NCBI GenBank assembly: GCA_023460035.1
Contig: JAEWRN010000024.1
Span: forward strand, 1-64,000
Origin: Bacillota bacterium
GTDB taxonomy: Bacteria > Bacillota > Clostridia > Oscillospirales > Ruminococcaceae
DNA length: 64,000 bases
Reading direction: 5' to 3'
Below, in pieces: positions 25,895 to 34,682 of the stretch. Numbering within the stretch: the first letter of the stretch is position 1; every line of letters begins with the position of its first letter. A program made the translations under genes and the position numbers. The notes below the pieces were generated by a model that searched no databases, was not told the DNA's origin, and worked only from the letters and a program-made list of their open reading frames with translations.

Positions 25895-26350
25895 ATGCTG
25901 TTTTTTGTTGTACTGGCCTTTGTCAACGGCGTGGTGAACATCATCAACAAAATGATTAACCTGCAGGCCAAAAAAGCGCTTGGCACCGCCAACGGCACGC
26001 TGATCAACTACATTGAGGGCACTGTGATTTCACTTGCCATTGTGCTGGCCACCGGTGCCAGCCACGACAGCTTTGCCTTTTTGGCAGCGGTGCCGCCGCT
26101 GTACTTTTTTGGCGGCCTGTTTGGGCTGATTTCCATGGTGCTCGTACTCGCCGGTATGGCGCGGGCCCGCATTTCGTATTCCACCGTGGTGGTGCTGATT
26201 GGCCAGCTGGGCACCGGCCTTGTGCTGGATGCCGTGCTGACCGGCACGTTAAAGCCTTTAAAGGTCGTGGGCATTTTGCTGGTGCTGGCCGGGGTGTTTT
26301 GGGACAAAGCCGTTACCGAGCGCGCAGCCGCCGGCCACCCTGCCGCCTGA
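25895..26350 (+). CDS. DMT-family transporter subunit, DUF606/YdcZ (second of a pair)
   Basis: A 151-residue, five-helix partner of the preceding DUF606 protein (FVNGVVNIINKMINLQAK at the start, VLIGQLGTGLVLDAV late). Tandem pairs usually have opposite membrane orientation because of charge differences; the positively charged segment QAKKALG here follows the first helix. SD AAAGGGGTGG lies 7-16 bases before ATG 25895. The gene ends at tandem terminators. Confidence 0.87.
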   Translation: MLFFVVLAFVNGVVNIINKMINLQAKKALGTANGTLINYIEGTVISLAIVLATGASHDSFAFLAAVPPLYFFGGLFGLISMVLVLAGMARARISYSTVVVLIGQLGTGLVLDAVLTGTLKPLKVVGILLVLAGVFWDKAVTERAAAGHPAA

Positions 26351-26719
26351 CGGGCCATGAAGACCCTGTTTGCGGTCTACTTACGATTATAACATCGCGC
26401 CGCCCACCCGGCAACTGGCCGGGGTGCGTGCGGCCTGTTTTTCTTTTGCCCTCTTTTGCTCTTTGCCCTTTTTGTTCTGTGGCATCGCGCAAGTTTTGCC
26501 CGTGCCGGGGAAACCCGGCCGGGCTTTTTTATATTTGTACGCGCTGCGGCGGATGCCGCGGCGCGTTTTTTGTTTTTGCATCAAGCAATTCGCCCTGATT
26601 TTAAGGACAGTTGTATTTTATTTTGGCACAAAGCTTTGCAAACAAACTGCCGTTTGCGGTTTTTTGTGCCAAATTTTACAGTTTTTTATATTTTCTGTTG
26701 ATGTTCCTCATAATATTTG
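26351..26719. other. Intergenic region without a supported gene
   Basis: The stretch holds the tandem terminators at 26498-26571, then about 140 bases of AT-rich DNA leading to the next promoter. Short reading frames here are low-complexity, lack SD sites and cross the terminators. Confidence 0.6.
26498..26571 (+). terminator. Tandem terminators after the DUF606 pair
   Basis: First hairpin: GCCCGTGCCGG (26498-26508) with CCGGCCGGGC (26515-26524) and TTTTTT. Second: CGCGCTGCGGC (26540-26550) with GCCGCGGCGCG (26555-26565, one mismatch) and TTTTTTG. Confidence 0.8.
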
Positions 26720-26775
26720 TTGACTTTGGGAATAACTGGTGATACTATCAAAATTGTAGAGCGAGCGTTCGCTCG
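26720..26775 (+). promoter_or_regulatory. Promoter and operator of the aminotransferase-aldolase-kinase unit
   Basis: TTGACT (26720-26725) and TACTAT (26743-26748) are 17 bp apart. Just downstream of the predicted start the dyad CGAGCG-TT-CGCTCG (26762-26775) is perfect except for the central TT. Its place suggests a repressor site; which protein binds is not known. Confidence 0.7.
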
Positions 26776-26828
26776 ATAGCAAAAATGGGGCAATCACTTA
26801 TTCTTTGTAACAATGATGGGAGGCAGTT

Positions 26829-28313
26829 ATGGACACTCGTTTTTCAATCTCGCACTACCCTGACGCAAGGGCCGTCAACCGGCAACTGGATGAGCTGATC
26901 GCAAAGCCGATCTACTCGATCAAGCAGGACGCACTGCGGGCGTATGAGGACAATTATTACGCCAAAAAATGTACAAAATCGAAAGAGATGATTGAAGAGG
27001 CAAAGACCATCATCCCCGGTGGGGTGCAGCACAACCTCGCGTTTAACTATCCGTTTCCGCTGGTGTTCACCAAAGCCGAGGGGGCGTATTTGTACGACAT
27101 CGACGGCAACAAGTATTATGACTTTTTGCAGGCGGGCGGCCCCACGGTGTTGGGCAGCAACCCTATTGAAGTGCGCAGCAAGGTGATTGAGCTGTTGAAT
27201 GACGGCGGCCCGTGCACCGGCCTGTTTCACGAGTTTGAGTATAAGCTGGCCAAAAAAATTGCCGAAAATATGCCGTCGGTCGAGATGTTCCGCATGCTGG
27301 GCTCCGGCACCGAGGCCTGCATGGCGTCGATTCGCGTGGCGCGCCTTGCCACCAAAAAGAAAAATATTATCAAAATGGGCGGCGCCTACCACGGGTGGAG
27401 CGACCAGCTGGCCTACGGCATTCGCATCCCCGGCTCAAAGTGGACACAGGCACATGGCGTGCCCCGCTATATTTTTAAGCACACACAGGAGTTTTTCCCG
27501 AACGATTTAAAAGACCTTGAGCGCAAGCTGCGCCGCAACCAACTGCACGGCGGCACCGCGGCGGTGATGATTGAGCCGATTGGCCCGGAGAGCGGCACGA
27601 CCCCAGTGGACCACGACTTTAACACCGGCGTACAGGCGTTGTGCCGCAAATACGGCGCACTGCTGATTTTTGACGAAGTGGTCACCGGCTTTCGGCTGGG
27701 CCTTGCCGGGGCGCAGGGCTATTTTGGTGTCGAGCCCGATTTGACCATCTTCGGCAAGGTGGTCGCGGGCGGTTACCCCGGTGCGGGCGGCCTTGGCGGC
27801 AAAAAAGAGTACATGCGGTTTTTGTCTGCCGGTATTGCGGGCGGCCCGAAACAAAAAAAGGCATTGATTGGCGGCACGATGGCGGCCACCCCCATCAGCT
27901 GTGTGGCGGGCTATTACACGCTGTGCGAAATTGAGCGCACCAACGCCGCGCAAAAAGCGGGCGAAATGGGCGATTTGCTGACGGCCGGGCTGCAAAAGCT
28001 GATTGCAAAATACGACCTGCCGTTCGTCGCGTTCAACCAAGGCTCGGTTTGCCACCTTGAAACGGTGGGCACGACCCACTATTCACTGAACTGGCTAAAA
28101 TTCTGGACCATCCCCGAAGTGTTGCGCCAGACTTCGCTGCGCAAAAAAGAGATGGAGCACATGGGTGCCGCTTATATGGCCGAGGGCATTGTGACGCTGG
28201 CCGGCAGCCGGCTGTACACCAGTGCCGCCTACACGCCGGAGATGATTGACGACGTGCTGACCCGCTTTGACAAGATTTTTCAAAATATCAGCGTTGTGAC
28301 ACCGCAGGAATAA
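26829..28313 (+). CDS. Class III aminotransferase, glutamate-1-semialdehyde aminomutase-like
   Basis: A 494-residue PLP enzyme of the GSAM-like class III group. Features: GSGTEA (158-163) for phosphate binding, YHGW (187-190), Asp282 in IFDEVVTGFR that contacts the PLP ring nitrogen, and Lys310 in FGKVVAGGYP that forms the Schiff base. It has an N-terminal extension of about 50 residues compared with HemL and sits away from any heme genes, so a catabolic transamination is more likely than heme synthesis. Relatives include beta-amino acid transaminases. GGGAGG precedes ATG 26829. First gene of a probable operon with an aldolase, a sugar kinase and glutamate dehydrogenase. Confidence 0.85.
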   Translation: MDTRFSISHYPDARAVNRQLDELIAKPIYSIKQDALRAYEDNYYAKKCTKSKEMIEEAKTIIPGGVQHNLAFNYPFPLVFTKAEGAYLYDIDGNKYYDFLQAGGPTVLGSNPIEVRSKVIELLNDGGPCTGLFHEFEYKLAKKIAENMPSVEMFRMLGSGTEACMASIRVARLATKKKNIIKMGGAYHGWSDQLAYGIRIPGSKWTQAHGVPRYIFKHTQEFFPNDLKDLERKLRRNQLHGGTAAVMIEPIGPESGTTPVDHDFNTGVQALCRKYGALLIFDEVVTGFRLGLAGAQGYFGVEPDLTIFGKVVAGGYPGAGGLGGKKEYMRFLSAGIAGGPKQKKALIGGTMAATPISCVAGYYTLCEIERTNAAQKAGEMGDLLTAGLQKLIAKYDLPFVAFNQGSVCHLETVGTTHYSLNWLKFWTIPEVLRQTSLRKKEMEHMGAAYMAEGIVTLAGSRLYTSAAYTPEMIDDVLTRFDKIFQNISVVTPQE

Positions 28314-28341
28314 GCCGCCGCGGCAGAAAGGGAGGCGTTTC

Positions 28342-29535
28342 ATGACCGAACAACAGGCAAAAGAGCTGGTGGTCTCCGCCGGGCTGCGGCTGGTGGAATC
28401 CGGGCTCATCGCCCGCACCTGGGGCAATGTCAGCTGCCGCATCAGCGACACACAGTTTGTCATTACCCCCAGCGGGCGGGACTATCTTTCGCTCGCCGCC
28501 GCGGACATTGTGCCGGTGTCGATTGACGATTTAAGCTATACCGGGCACATCAAGCCGTCGGGCGAGCGGGGCATCCACGCGGAGATTTACCGCTATCACC
28601 CCGAGGTACAATTTGTGATTCACACCCATCAGGAATACGCGTCGGTGCTAAGCGCGGCGGACGTGGCGCAGTTTGCGCCGGGGGCCGGCCACCCACTTTT
28701 GGGCACCAGCGTGGTCTGTGCGGCCTACGGGCTGCCCGGCACTAAAACGCTGCGGCGCAGCATCCGCACCGCACTGCAAACCACTGGCGGGGGCGCCATT
28801 ATTATGAAGCACCACGGCGCGGTTTGCTTTGGCAAAACAGAAGAAGAGGCCTTTTTGGCAGCAAGCGACTTAGAGCTGGCCTGCCGTGACTACATCATGG
28901 CGCGGTACCTGCAGCAAAAGCAACTGCCGCAGGCAGACGACGACCAGCTGCGCCGGTGCGCGCTGACAATGCTGGCAAAGCCGCACAGCGGCAAAAGCAA
29001 TTACTTTGCCCCGCCCTACTGCAACAGTGAGCGCACGGCGGACGGGTTTTTATTGCAGGTCGGCGACAAGCAGTTGAAAGTCGCCCCCGGGCGTCTGCCC
29101 GCGGGCCTGCCGCCCGAGGCCGCTTTGCACGACGCCATTTACAAGGCAAACCCGGACATTCAGTATATTTTGCACAGCGACGCGCCGGACGCTATTGCGG
29201 TGTCGCAGGCCAACCTGACGCTGCGCCCGCTGCTGGACGATTTTGCGCAGATTGTGGGCACACAGGTGAAAACCGTGTTCGGCCCGCCCGCCAAGGTGGC
29301 AGGCGCACTGAAACACGCGTCGGCCGTGCTGCTGGGCAACCACGGCGCACTGTGCTGCGGGGCCACCGCCGGCGATGCCGCGGCGGTGAAGATGATTGTC
29401 GAAAAAAACTGCAAAGCGCTGCTGTGCGGCACACTGCTCGGCAAGGTGACCCCCATCAGCAAAGTGGACAGCCTGCTGATGCGCGTCGTCTACTTAAAAA
29501 AATACTCCAAGCAGATCAGCGCCAACAAGGGCTGA
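28342..29535 (+). CDS. Tandem-domain class II aldolase/adducin family protein
   Basis: A 397-residue fusion of two class II aldolase domains. The first (1-200) has the full zinc set: Glu81, His94 and His96 in HTH, and His157 in KHHGA, as in fuculose-phosphate aldolase. The second (about 205-397) keeps His278 and His334 but has Asp280 in place of the second His (HSD) and His-Asp at the Glu position, so it is probably structural or altered. Such enzymes split phosphorylated sugars into dihydroxyacetone phosphate and an aldehyde. AAAGGGAGG precedes ATG 28342. The kinase that follows may make its substrate. Confidence 0.85.
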   Translation: MTEQQAKELVVSAGLRLVESGLIARTWGNVSCRISDTQFVITPSGRDYLSLAAADIVPVSIDDLSYTGHIKPSGERGIHAEIYRYHPEVQFVIHTHQEYASVLSAADVAQFAPGAGHPLLGTSVVCAAYGLPGTKTLRRSIRTALQTTGGGAIIMKHHGAVCFGKTEEEAFLAASDLELACRDYIMARYLQQKQLPQADDDQLRRCALTMLAKPHSGKSNYFAPPYCNSERTADGFLLQVGDKQLKVAPGRLPAGLPPEAALHDAIYKANPDIQYILHSDAPDAIAVSQANLTLRPLLDDFAQIVGTQVKTVFGPPAKVAGALKHASAVLLGNHGALCCGATAGDAAAVKMIVEKNCKALLCGTLLGKVTPISKVDSLLMRVVYLKKYSKQISANKG

Positions 29536-29565
29536 GCCTGCCGGATTTTGTGAGGTGAAGGGGCT

Positions 29566-31167
29566 GTGAGCAACTATGTCATCACCTGCGATGTCGGCAC
29601 GACCGGCATCAAAACCTGCCTGTACGACATTAGCGACACCTTTCGGCTGATTGCCGCCGAAATGGCGGGCTACCATTTATACATCGGGCAAAACGGCAGC
29701 GCCGAGCAGGACCCCGCCGAGCTGTGGCAGGCCATGTGCATCACCACAAAAAAAGTCATGGAAGAAAGCGGCGTGCCTGCCGGCGAAATTCGCGGGCTGT
29801 CGTTCTGCTCGCAGATGCAGGGGCTGATTTTGGTCGACCGCGACGGGGTGCCGGTGCGCCGCTCGATGAGCTATATGGACCAGCGCGCCACCCGTGAAAT
29901 TGAAGAGGGCCTTGCGCGCGGCATCACCGTGGCGGGCATGAACGTGCACAAGCTGGTGCGCTCGCTGCGCATCACCGGCGCGGTGGCAGGCAGCGTAAAA
30001 GACCCGGTGTGGAAGTATAACTGGGTCAAACACAACGAGCCGGAGGTATTTGCGCGGGTGCACAAATGGCTGGATGTCAAAGAGTATTTGATTTTACAAT
30101 GCACCGGCGAATTTGTGATGACCCGCGACAGTGCCTTTGGCACGATGCTGTACGACATCCGGCCCGGGCGGCACTGTTTTAGCAAGCAGATGTGCGCGAT
30201 GTTTGGCATCAACATGGACCATTTGCCCCGCATTTTGCGCGGCACCGACCAGGTGGGCCCGCTGACGGCAAATGCCGCCGCAGTGCTGGGCCTTGCGGCG
30301 GGCACGCCGGTGTTTGGCGGCGGCGGTGACGCGTCGCTGATTGGCATTGGCGCGGGGGCTTCGGCCGTGGGCAGCACCCATGTCTATTCGGGTACTTCCG
30401 GCTGGGTGTCCACCGTGGTGCAAAAGCGCAAGGCGGACTTATCGTCGATGATTGCGTCGATCGTCGGGGCAAACGAGCACACCTACAACTATTTTGCCGA
30501 GCTGGAGACCGCCGGCAAATGCCTTGAATGGGTCAAAGACCACCTGGCGCTCGACGAGATCAACATCTATTTAAAAAAGCAGCCGGTCACCGAATCGCTG
30601 GAAACCATTTACGAAAGCCTGTACGACTTTATGTTACAGGAGACGAAAGACGTGCCCGCCGGCAGCCACGGCGTTATTTTCACCCCGTGGCTGCACGGCA
30701 ACCGCTGCCCGTTTGAAGACCCGAACGCCCACGGCATGTTTTTTAACATCAGTTTGGAGACCGGCAAGCGGGATCTGATCCACGCGGTGGTGGAGGGCAT
30801 CTGTTACCATTTGCGCTGGCAACTGGAAGCCCAGCAAAAAAAGGTGCGCACGTCGCGCATCATCCGCTTTGTGGGCGGCGGCGCGCTGGCGCCGGTGACC
30901 TGCCAGACCCTTGCCAACATTTTGGGGCGCGAGGTGCAGACCGTGCACAACCCGCAAAACGTGGGCGCCCTTGGCGCCGCGGTGGTGGTGGCGGTGGGCC
31001 TAGGCTTGCTTGGCAGTGTGGAGGAAGCCGACCGGCTGATTCGCCCGTGCGAGATTTACTACCCCGACCCCACCGTGCGGCCGGTGCATGACCGCAACTT
31101 TAAACTGTTTAAAACGCTGTACTACAAAAATAAAAAGGCCTTTCGCGTGCTGGGCACCCCGCTGTAG
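29566..31167 (+). CDS. FGGY family carbohydrate kinase
   Basis: A 533-residue actin-fold sugar kinase. ITCDVGTTGIKTCLYD is the N-terminal phosphate loop, SYMDQRA contains a catalytic-region Asp, and GGGGDASLIGIGAG with FVGGGALAPVTCQ form the second nucleotide site. It is closest in layout to xylulose and related kinases but the substrate is open. Start GTG 29566 lies after AGGTGAAGGGG. It follows the aldolase by 30 bases, fitting phosphorylation before aldol cleavage. Confidence 0.9.
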   Translation: MSNYVITCDVGTTGIKTCLYDISDTFRLIAAEMAGYHLYIGQNGSAEQDPAELWQAMCITTKKVMEESGVPAGEIRGLSFCSQMQGLILVDRDGVPVRRSMSYMDQRATREIEEGLARGITVAGMNVHKLVRSLRITGAVAGSVKDPVWKYNWVKHNEPEVFARVHKWLDVKEYLILQCTGEFVMTRDSAFGTMLYDIRPGRHCFSKQMCAMFGINMDHLPRILRGTDQVGPLTANAAAVLGLAAGTPVFGGGGDASLIGIGAGASAVGSTHVYSGTSGWVSTVVQKRKADLSSMIASIVGANEHTYNYFAELETAGKCLEWVKDHLALDEINIYLKKQPVTESLETIYESLYDFMLQETKDVPAGSHGVIFTPWLHGNRCPFEDPNAHGMFFNISLETGKRDLIHAVVEGICYHLRWQLEAQQKKVRTSRIIRFVGGGALAPVTCQTLANILGREVQTVHNPQNVGALGAAVVVAVGLGLLGSVEEADRLIRPCEIYYPDPTVRPVHDRNFKLFKTLYYKNKKAFRVLGTPL

Positions 31168-31223
31168 GGCCGGCACGCGCGGCGCGGGCCTTACAGCGCC
31201 CGCAGGAAAGGAAGCCAACCCCT

Positions 31224-32486
31224 ATGAGTAAGGTCTACAACCCCTATGACAATATGTTAAAGGTACTCGAGCAGGCCGCAGAGCTTTTGGGCATGGCGCA
31301 AAATGATTATATCGCCCTCAAGTACCCCGAGCGCGAATTGAAAGTTTCCATCCCCGTTAAAATGGACAACGGCGACGTGCGGGTGTTTGAAGGGTACCGG
31401 GTGCAGCACTCCAGCTCGCGCGGGCCCTGCAAGGGCGGCATACGCTACCACCAGGACGTCAACCTAGACGAAGTGCGCGCACTGGCCGCCTGGATGAGTT
31501 TGAAATGCGCCGTCGTCAATATCCCGTACGGCGGGGGCAAGGGCGGCGTCAAGGTCGACCCTTCCACCCTGTCCAAAAACGAGCTGGAAAATTTGACCCG
31601 GCGCTTCACCGCCATGATTCTGCCGCTGCTGGGCCCCGAGCGGGACATCCCCGCGCCAGACGTTGGCACCGACAGCGAAGTGATGGGCTGGATTATGGAC
31701 ACTTACAGCATGTTCAAAGGCTACACCGTGCCGGGCATCGTCACCGGCAAACCCATTGAGGTGGGCGGCTCGCTGGGCCGGCACGAAGCCACCGGGCAGG
31801 GCGTGACCATCATTACCAAAGAGGTGCTGCACCGGCTGGGGCTGCCGGTACACGGCACGCGGGTGGCCATACAGGGCATGGGCAACGTGGGCGGCGTAAC
31901 CGCCGGTCTGCTGCATGCCGAGGGCTGCCGCATCACCGCGCTAAGCGACGTAAGCGGCGGTGTTTTTTGCAAAGACGGGCTGAACGTGCCCGCCGTGCTG
32001 GCCTTTTTGGCCGAAAGCAAAGGCCGCCTGCTGCAAGACTACGATGCGCCGGGTGCCATGCATATCACAAACGACGAGCTGCTTGCCGCCGACGTAGACG
32101 TGCTGATCCCCGCCGCGCTGGAAAACCAGCTGACCGAAAAAAATGCCGCCGCTGTGCGCGCAAAGTTGGTGGTAGAGGCTGCAAACGGCCCCACCACCGT
32201 GGAGGCCGACCGCATTTTAGAGCAAAACGGCGCCTGCGTGGTGCCCGACATTCTGGCAAACGCCGGCGGCGTGGTGGTGTCCTATTTTGAATGGGTGCAA
32301 AACATTCAGTCACTGATGTGGGACAAAGAAGAGATCAACCGCATGCTGGAAAAAATTATGATCCGCGCGTTTAACGAGGTGTGGGCCGCTGCCAACCAGC
32401 ACGCCGCCACAATGCGCATGGGCGCATATATGGTGGCGCTGAACCGCATTGCAAAGGCCAAAAAAATCAGGGGAATCTTCCCCTAA
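31224..32486 (+). CDS. gdhA: Glutamate dehydrogenase (Glu/Leu/Phe/Val family)
   Basis: A 420-residue enzyme with the catalytic region GPCKGGIRYHQDVN near residue 70, PYGGGKGGVKVDP near 104 and a Rossmann motif IQGMGNVGG near 217. It deaminates glutamate to 2-oxoglutarate and ammonia or runs in reverse. Its place after the aminotransferase suggests recycling of the amino acceptor 2-oxoglutarate during catabolism of an amino compound. AGGAAAGGAAG precedes ATG 31224. Length is typical of catabolic Gdh. Confidence 0.93.
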   Translation: MSKVYNPYDNMLKVLEQAAELLGMAQNDYIALKYPERELKVSIPVKMDNGDVRVFEGYRVQHSSSRGPCKGGIRYHQDVNLDEVRALAAWMSLKCAVVNIPYGGGKGGVKVDPSTLSKNELENLTRRFTAMILPLLGPERDIPAPDVGTDSEVMGWIMDTYSMFKGYTVPGIVTGKPIEVGGSLGRHEATGQGVTIITKEVLHRLGLPVHGTRVAIQGMGNVGGVTAGLLHAEGCRITALSDVSGGVFCKDGLNVPAVLAFLAESKGRLLQDYDAPGAMHITNDELLAADVDVLIPAALENQLTEKNAAAVRAKLVVEAANGPTTVEADRILEQNGACVVPDILANAGGVVVSYFEWVQNIQSLMWDKEEINRMLEKIMIRAFNEVWAAANQHAATMRMGAYMVALNRIAKAKKIRGIFP

Positions 32487-32535
32487 CTGTCACGGCAACG
32501 GCGCCGTGGCAGGTTTATCGCCACAAAGCATCTGC

Positions 32536-32557
32536 AAAAAGCGAAGGCGCTTTTTTG
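32536..32557 (+). terminator. Short internal terminator between gdhA and MFS gene
   Basis: AAAAAGCG (32536-32543) pairs with CGCTTTTT (32548-32555) over AAGG and continues into TTG. It probably lowers but does not abolish transcription of the carrier gene. Confidence 0.6.
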
Positions 32558-32586
32558 TCGGTGCTTTTTTGTAAAGGAGGAGTTTC

Positions 32587-33801
32587 ATGGAACAAACAAC
32601 CGGCGTATCCAAATATCGGTGGGTCATTCTGTTTTCCATCTTCCCAATGATCGTCTCCACCGAAATCATGTGGCTGTCACTTGCACCCATCAGCAGCATG
32701 GCACAGCAGTTTTACGGGGTCGGCAGCCTTTCCATCGACCTGCTGTCAATCAGCTACATGATCATGTTCATTGTGTTTTCTCTGCCCGCGTCGTGGGCCA
32801 TCGACCGGTTTGGTTACCGCCCGTCGCTCATTACCGGCGCACTGCTGACCGCGGTGTTCAGCGTGGTGCGCGCGGCGTTTGCGCACAACTTCACCGTCGT
32901 GCTCATCGCGCAATTTTTTATCGCCGTGGGCCAGCCGTTTTTGCTGAACATCTCCACCAAGGTGCCGGCAAACTGGTTTCCGTTTAACGAGCGCTCTACC
33001 GCGGCGGGCATTTTAACCATGGCGCAGTATGTGGGGTTTGCCATCCCGATGCTGCTTTCGCCGGTGCTGGCGGCACAAAACGGCATCCCCTATACCCTGT
33101 GGGTATTTGCTATTATCGCCGTGGTGAGCGCCGTGCTGTGCATTGTGCTGACGCGCGAAAAGCCGCGTCTGCTGCCCCCCGGCCCTGCGGCAATCAAAGA
33201 GGATTTCAGCGCCGCATCTATCAAAAAGCTGTTTAAAAACCGCGCGTATTTGCTGGTGCTGCTGGTCTGCTTTGTGTCGATGGGTATTTTTAACACGGTG
33301 CTCACCGTGCTCGAATCCATTTTGCTGCCCCACGGCATCACCTCTGCCGAGGCGGGTATCATCGGCGCCGTATTTGTGGTGGCCGGGGTGGTGGGGGCCG
33401 TGCTGCTGCCGCTCGCGTCCGACAAGCGCGGGGTGCGCATCCCGTTTTTTGTGGGCTCCATCATTCTGCTGATTCCCGCTTATCTGGGCTTTGCATTCGT
33501 GCACCAGTTTGTGCTGCTGCTGTGCATTGCGGCATTGGCGGGCTTCACCATCATGGGGGTCGCGCCAATTTTGTTTCAGCACGGGTCCGAGGTCGCTTAC
33601 CCCATTCAAGAGGGCACGTCGCTGGGCATTATTCTGCTGATGGGGCAAATTTCGGGCATCGTGTTCGTGTATCTATTTGAGCGGCTGAACGACGGTTTCA
33701 GTTCCCCGGTGGTGCCAATGCTGCTGATTGTCGCCGTGACGGCGCTGGAGCTACCGGTTGTGCTGCGCATCAAAGAATCACGTTTAAACCAGCAGCACTG
33801 A
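32587..33801 (+). CDS. MFS transporter
   Basis: A 404-residue, 12-helix major facilitator. The loop 2-3 region reads SWAIDRFGYRPSLITGALL and the second half has LASDKRGVRIPFFVGSII, both matching the family G-x-x-x-D-R/K-x-G pattern. AAAGGAGGAG precedes ATG 32587. It is the last gene before the TetR gene and the likely importer for the substrate of the upstream enzymes, though export cannot be excluded. Confidence 0.88.
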   Translation: MEQTTGVSKYRWVILFSIFPMIVSTEIMWLSLAPISSMAQQFYGVGSLSIDLLSISYMIMFIVFSLPASWAIDRFGYRPSLITGALLTAVFSVVRAAFAHNFTVVLIAQFFIAVGQPFLLNISTKVPANWFPFNERSTAAGILTMAQYVGFAIPMLLSPVLAAQNGIPYTLWVFAIIAVVSAVLCIVLTREKPRLLPPGPAAIKEDFSAASIKKLFKNRAYLLVLLVCFVSMGIFNTVLTVLESILLPHGITSAEAGIIGAVFVVAGVVGAVLLPLASDKRGVRIPFFVGSIILLIPAYLGFAFVHQFVLLLCIAALAGFTIMGVAPILFQHGSEVAYPIQEGTSLGIILLMGQISGIVFVYLFERLNDGFSSPVVPMLLIVAVTALELPVVLRIKESRLNQQH

Positions 33802-33818
33802 CCCCCCGCCCCCGGCAT

Positions 33819-33866
33819 TTGACAAAGCGTGCGGCAGCCCCTATGATAAAAGTTAATTCAACTTTT
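33819..33866 (+). promoter_or_regulatory. Promoter and operator of the TetR gene
   Basis: TTGACA (33819-33824) and TATGAT (33842-33847) are 17 bp apart. The inverted repeat AAAAGTT-AATTC-AACTTTT (33848-33866) covers the start site, as expected for autorepression by the TetR protein. Confidence 0.8.
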
Positions 33867-33889
33867 AACACGTGAGGACAGGTGGCAAT

Positions 33890-34564
33890 ATGGCAATCAA
33901 GCAAGCCCCCGAAAAGCCCGAAAAATTTCACAAAGACACGTTTGACAAAACGACCGAGGCCCGGCGGCAAACCGTGCTGTCGGTTGCGCTGCAACAATTT
34001 GCGACCAAAGGGTACAGCGCGACCAACATCAACGATATTGCAAAACAGGCGCATATCAGCATCGGCGCACTGTACAGCTATTTTGCCTCAAAAGAAGACC
34101 TGTTTTTGACCATCGTCAACAACGCCTACGATTTGATGACCGAAATTTTATACGACGTTGCCAAGAACAGCACCGACGTGTACGACTATGTTGCCCGCAT
34201 GTTGCACGCCTGCAGCGAATTTGCCACCCGGTACGAGCTGTTGAACCAGTTATATCTTGACATTACCACCCAGGCGCTTTCGCCGCTGGCCGTGCGGCTG
34301 TCGGACCAGATTGAAGAAATCACCCCGTCCATTTTGGGCGGTCTGCTGCGCAGCGGCAAACAAAGCGGCATTGTGCGGGCCGATGTGGACGAGCGGGTTT
34401 TCGCCTACTGCATCGACAATATTTTTATGATGTACCAGTTTTCGTTTTCGTCGAGCTATTACAAAGAGCGGCTGAACATCTACCTTGGCACCGCCCCCGC
34501 AAAGGGCGACATTGCGGCGGTAGAAGCGGGCATTCTCGCGTTCATCCGCGCCGCACTCAGCTAG
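33890..34564 (+). CDS. TetR family transcriptional regulator
   Basis: A 224-residue regulator. The N-terminal helix-turn-helix is near residues 25-72 (ATNINDIAKQAHISIGALYSYF) and the remainder is an alpha-helical ligand domain. ATG 33890 follows AGGTGG; an upstream GTG at 33872 lacks an SD. It has its own promoter with an inverted repeat over the start site. Nearest targets are itself and possibly the upstream catabolic unit, whose operator sequence (CGAGCG dyad) is different. Confidence 0.9.
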   Translation: MAIKQAPEKPEKFHKDTFDKTTEARRQTVLSVALQQFATKGYSATNINDIAKQAHISIGALYSYFASKEDLFLTIVNNAYDLMTEILYDVAKNSTDVYDYVARMLHACSEFATRYELLNQLYLDITTQALSPLAVRLSDQIEEITPSILGGLLRSGKQSGIVRADVDERVFAYCIDNIFMMYQFSFSSSYYKERLNIYLGTAPAKGDIAAVEAGILAFIRAALS

Positions 34565-34649
34565 GCTGCCCCTGCCCTGCCGTTTGCCGCAGGGGGCCGG
34601 CCAAGCGGCGGCACCCTTTTCTGTCACTTTAAAATCCTCCCCAAAAGCA

Positions 34650-34682
34650 AAACAGGCAGCCAAACGGCTGCCTGTTTTTTAT
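34650..34682. terminator. Bidirectional terminator between tetR and GH30 gene
   Basis: AAACAGGCAGCC (34650-34661) pairs with GGCTGCCTGTTT (34666-34677), with A and T runs on the outer sides. Confidence 0.85.

Noticed and set aside
26829..28313. True heme-pathway glutamate-1-semialdehyde aminomutase (HemL)
   Set aside because: The protein is about 60 residues longer than HemL and lies with aldolase, kinase and Gdh genes rather than hem genes.
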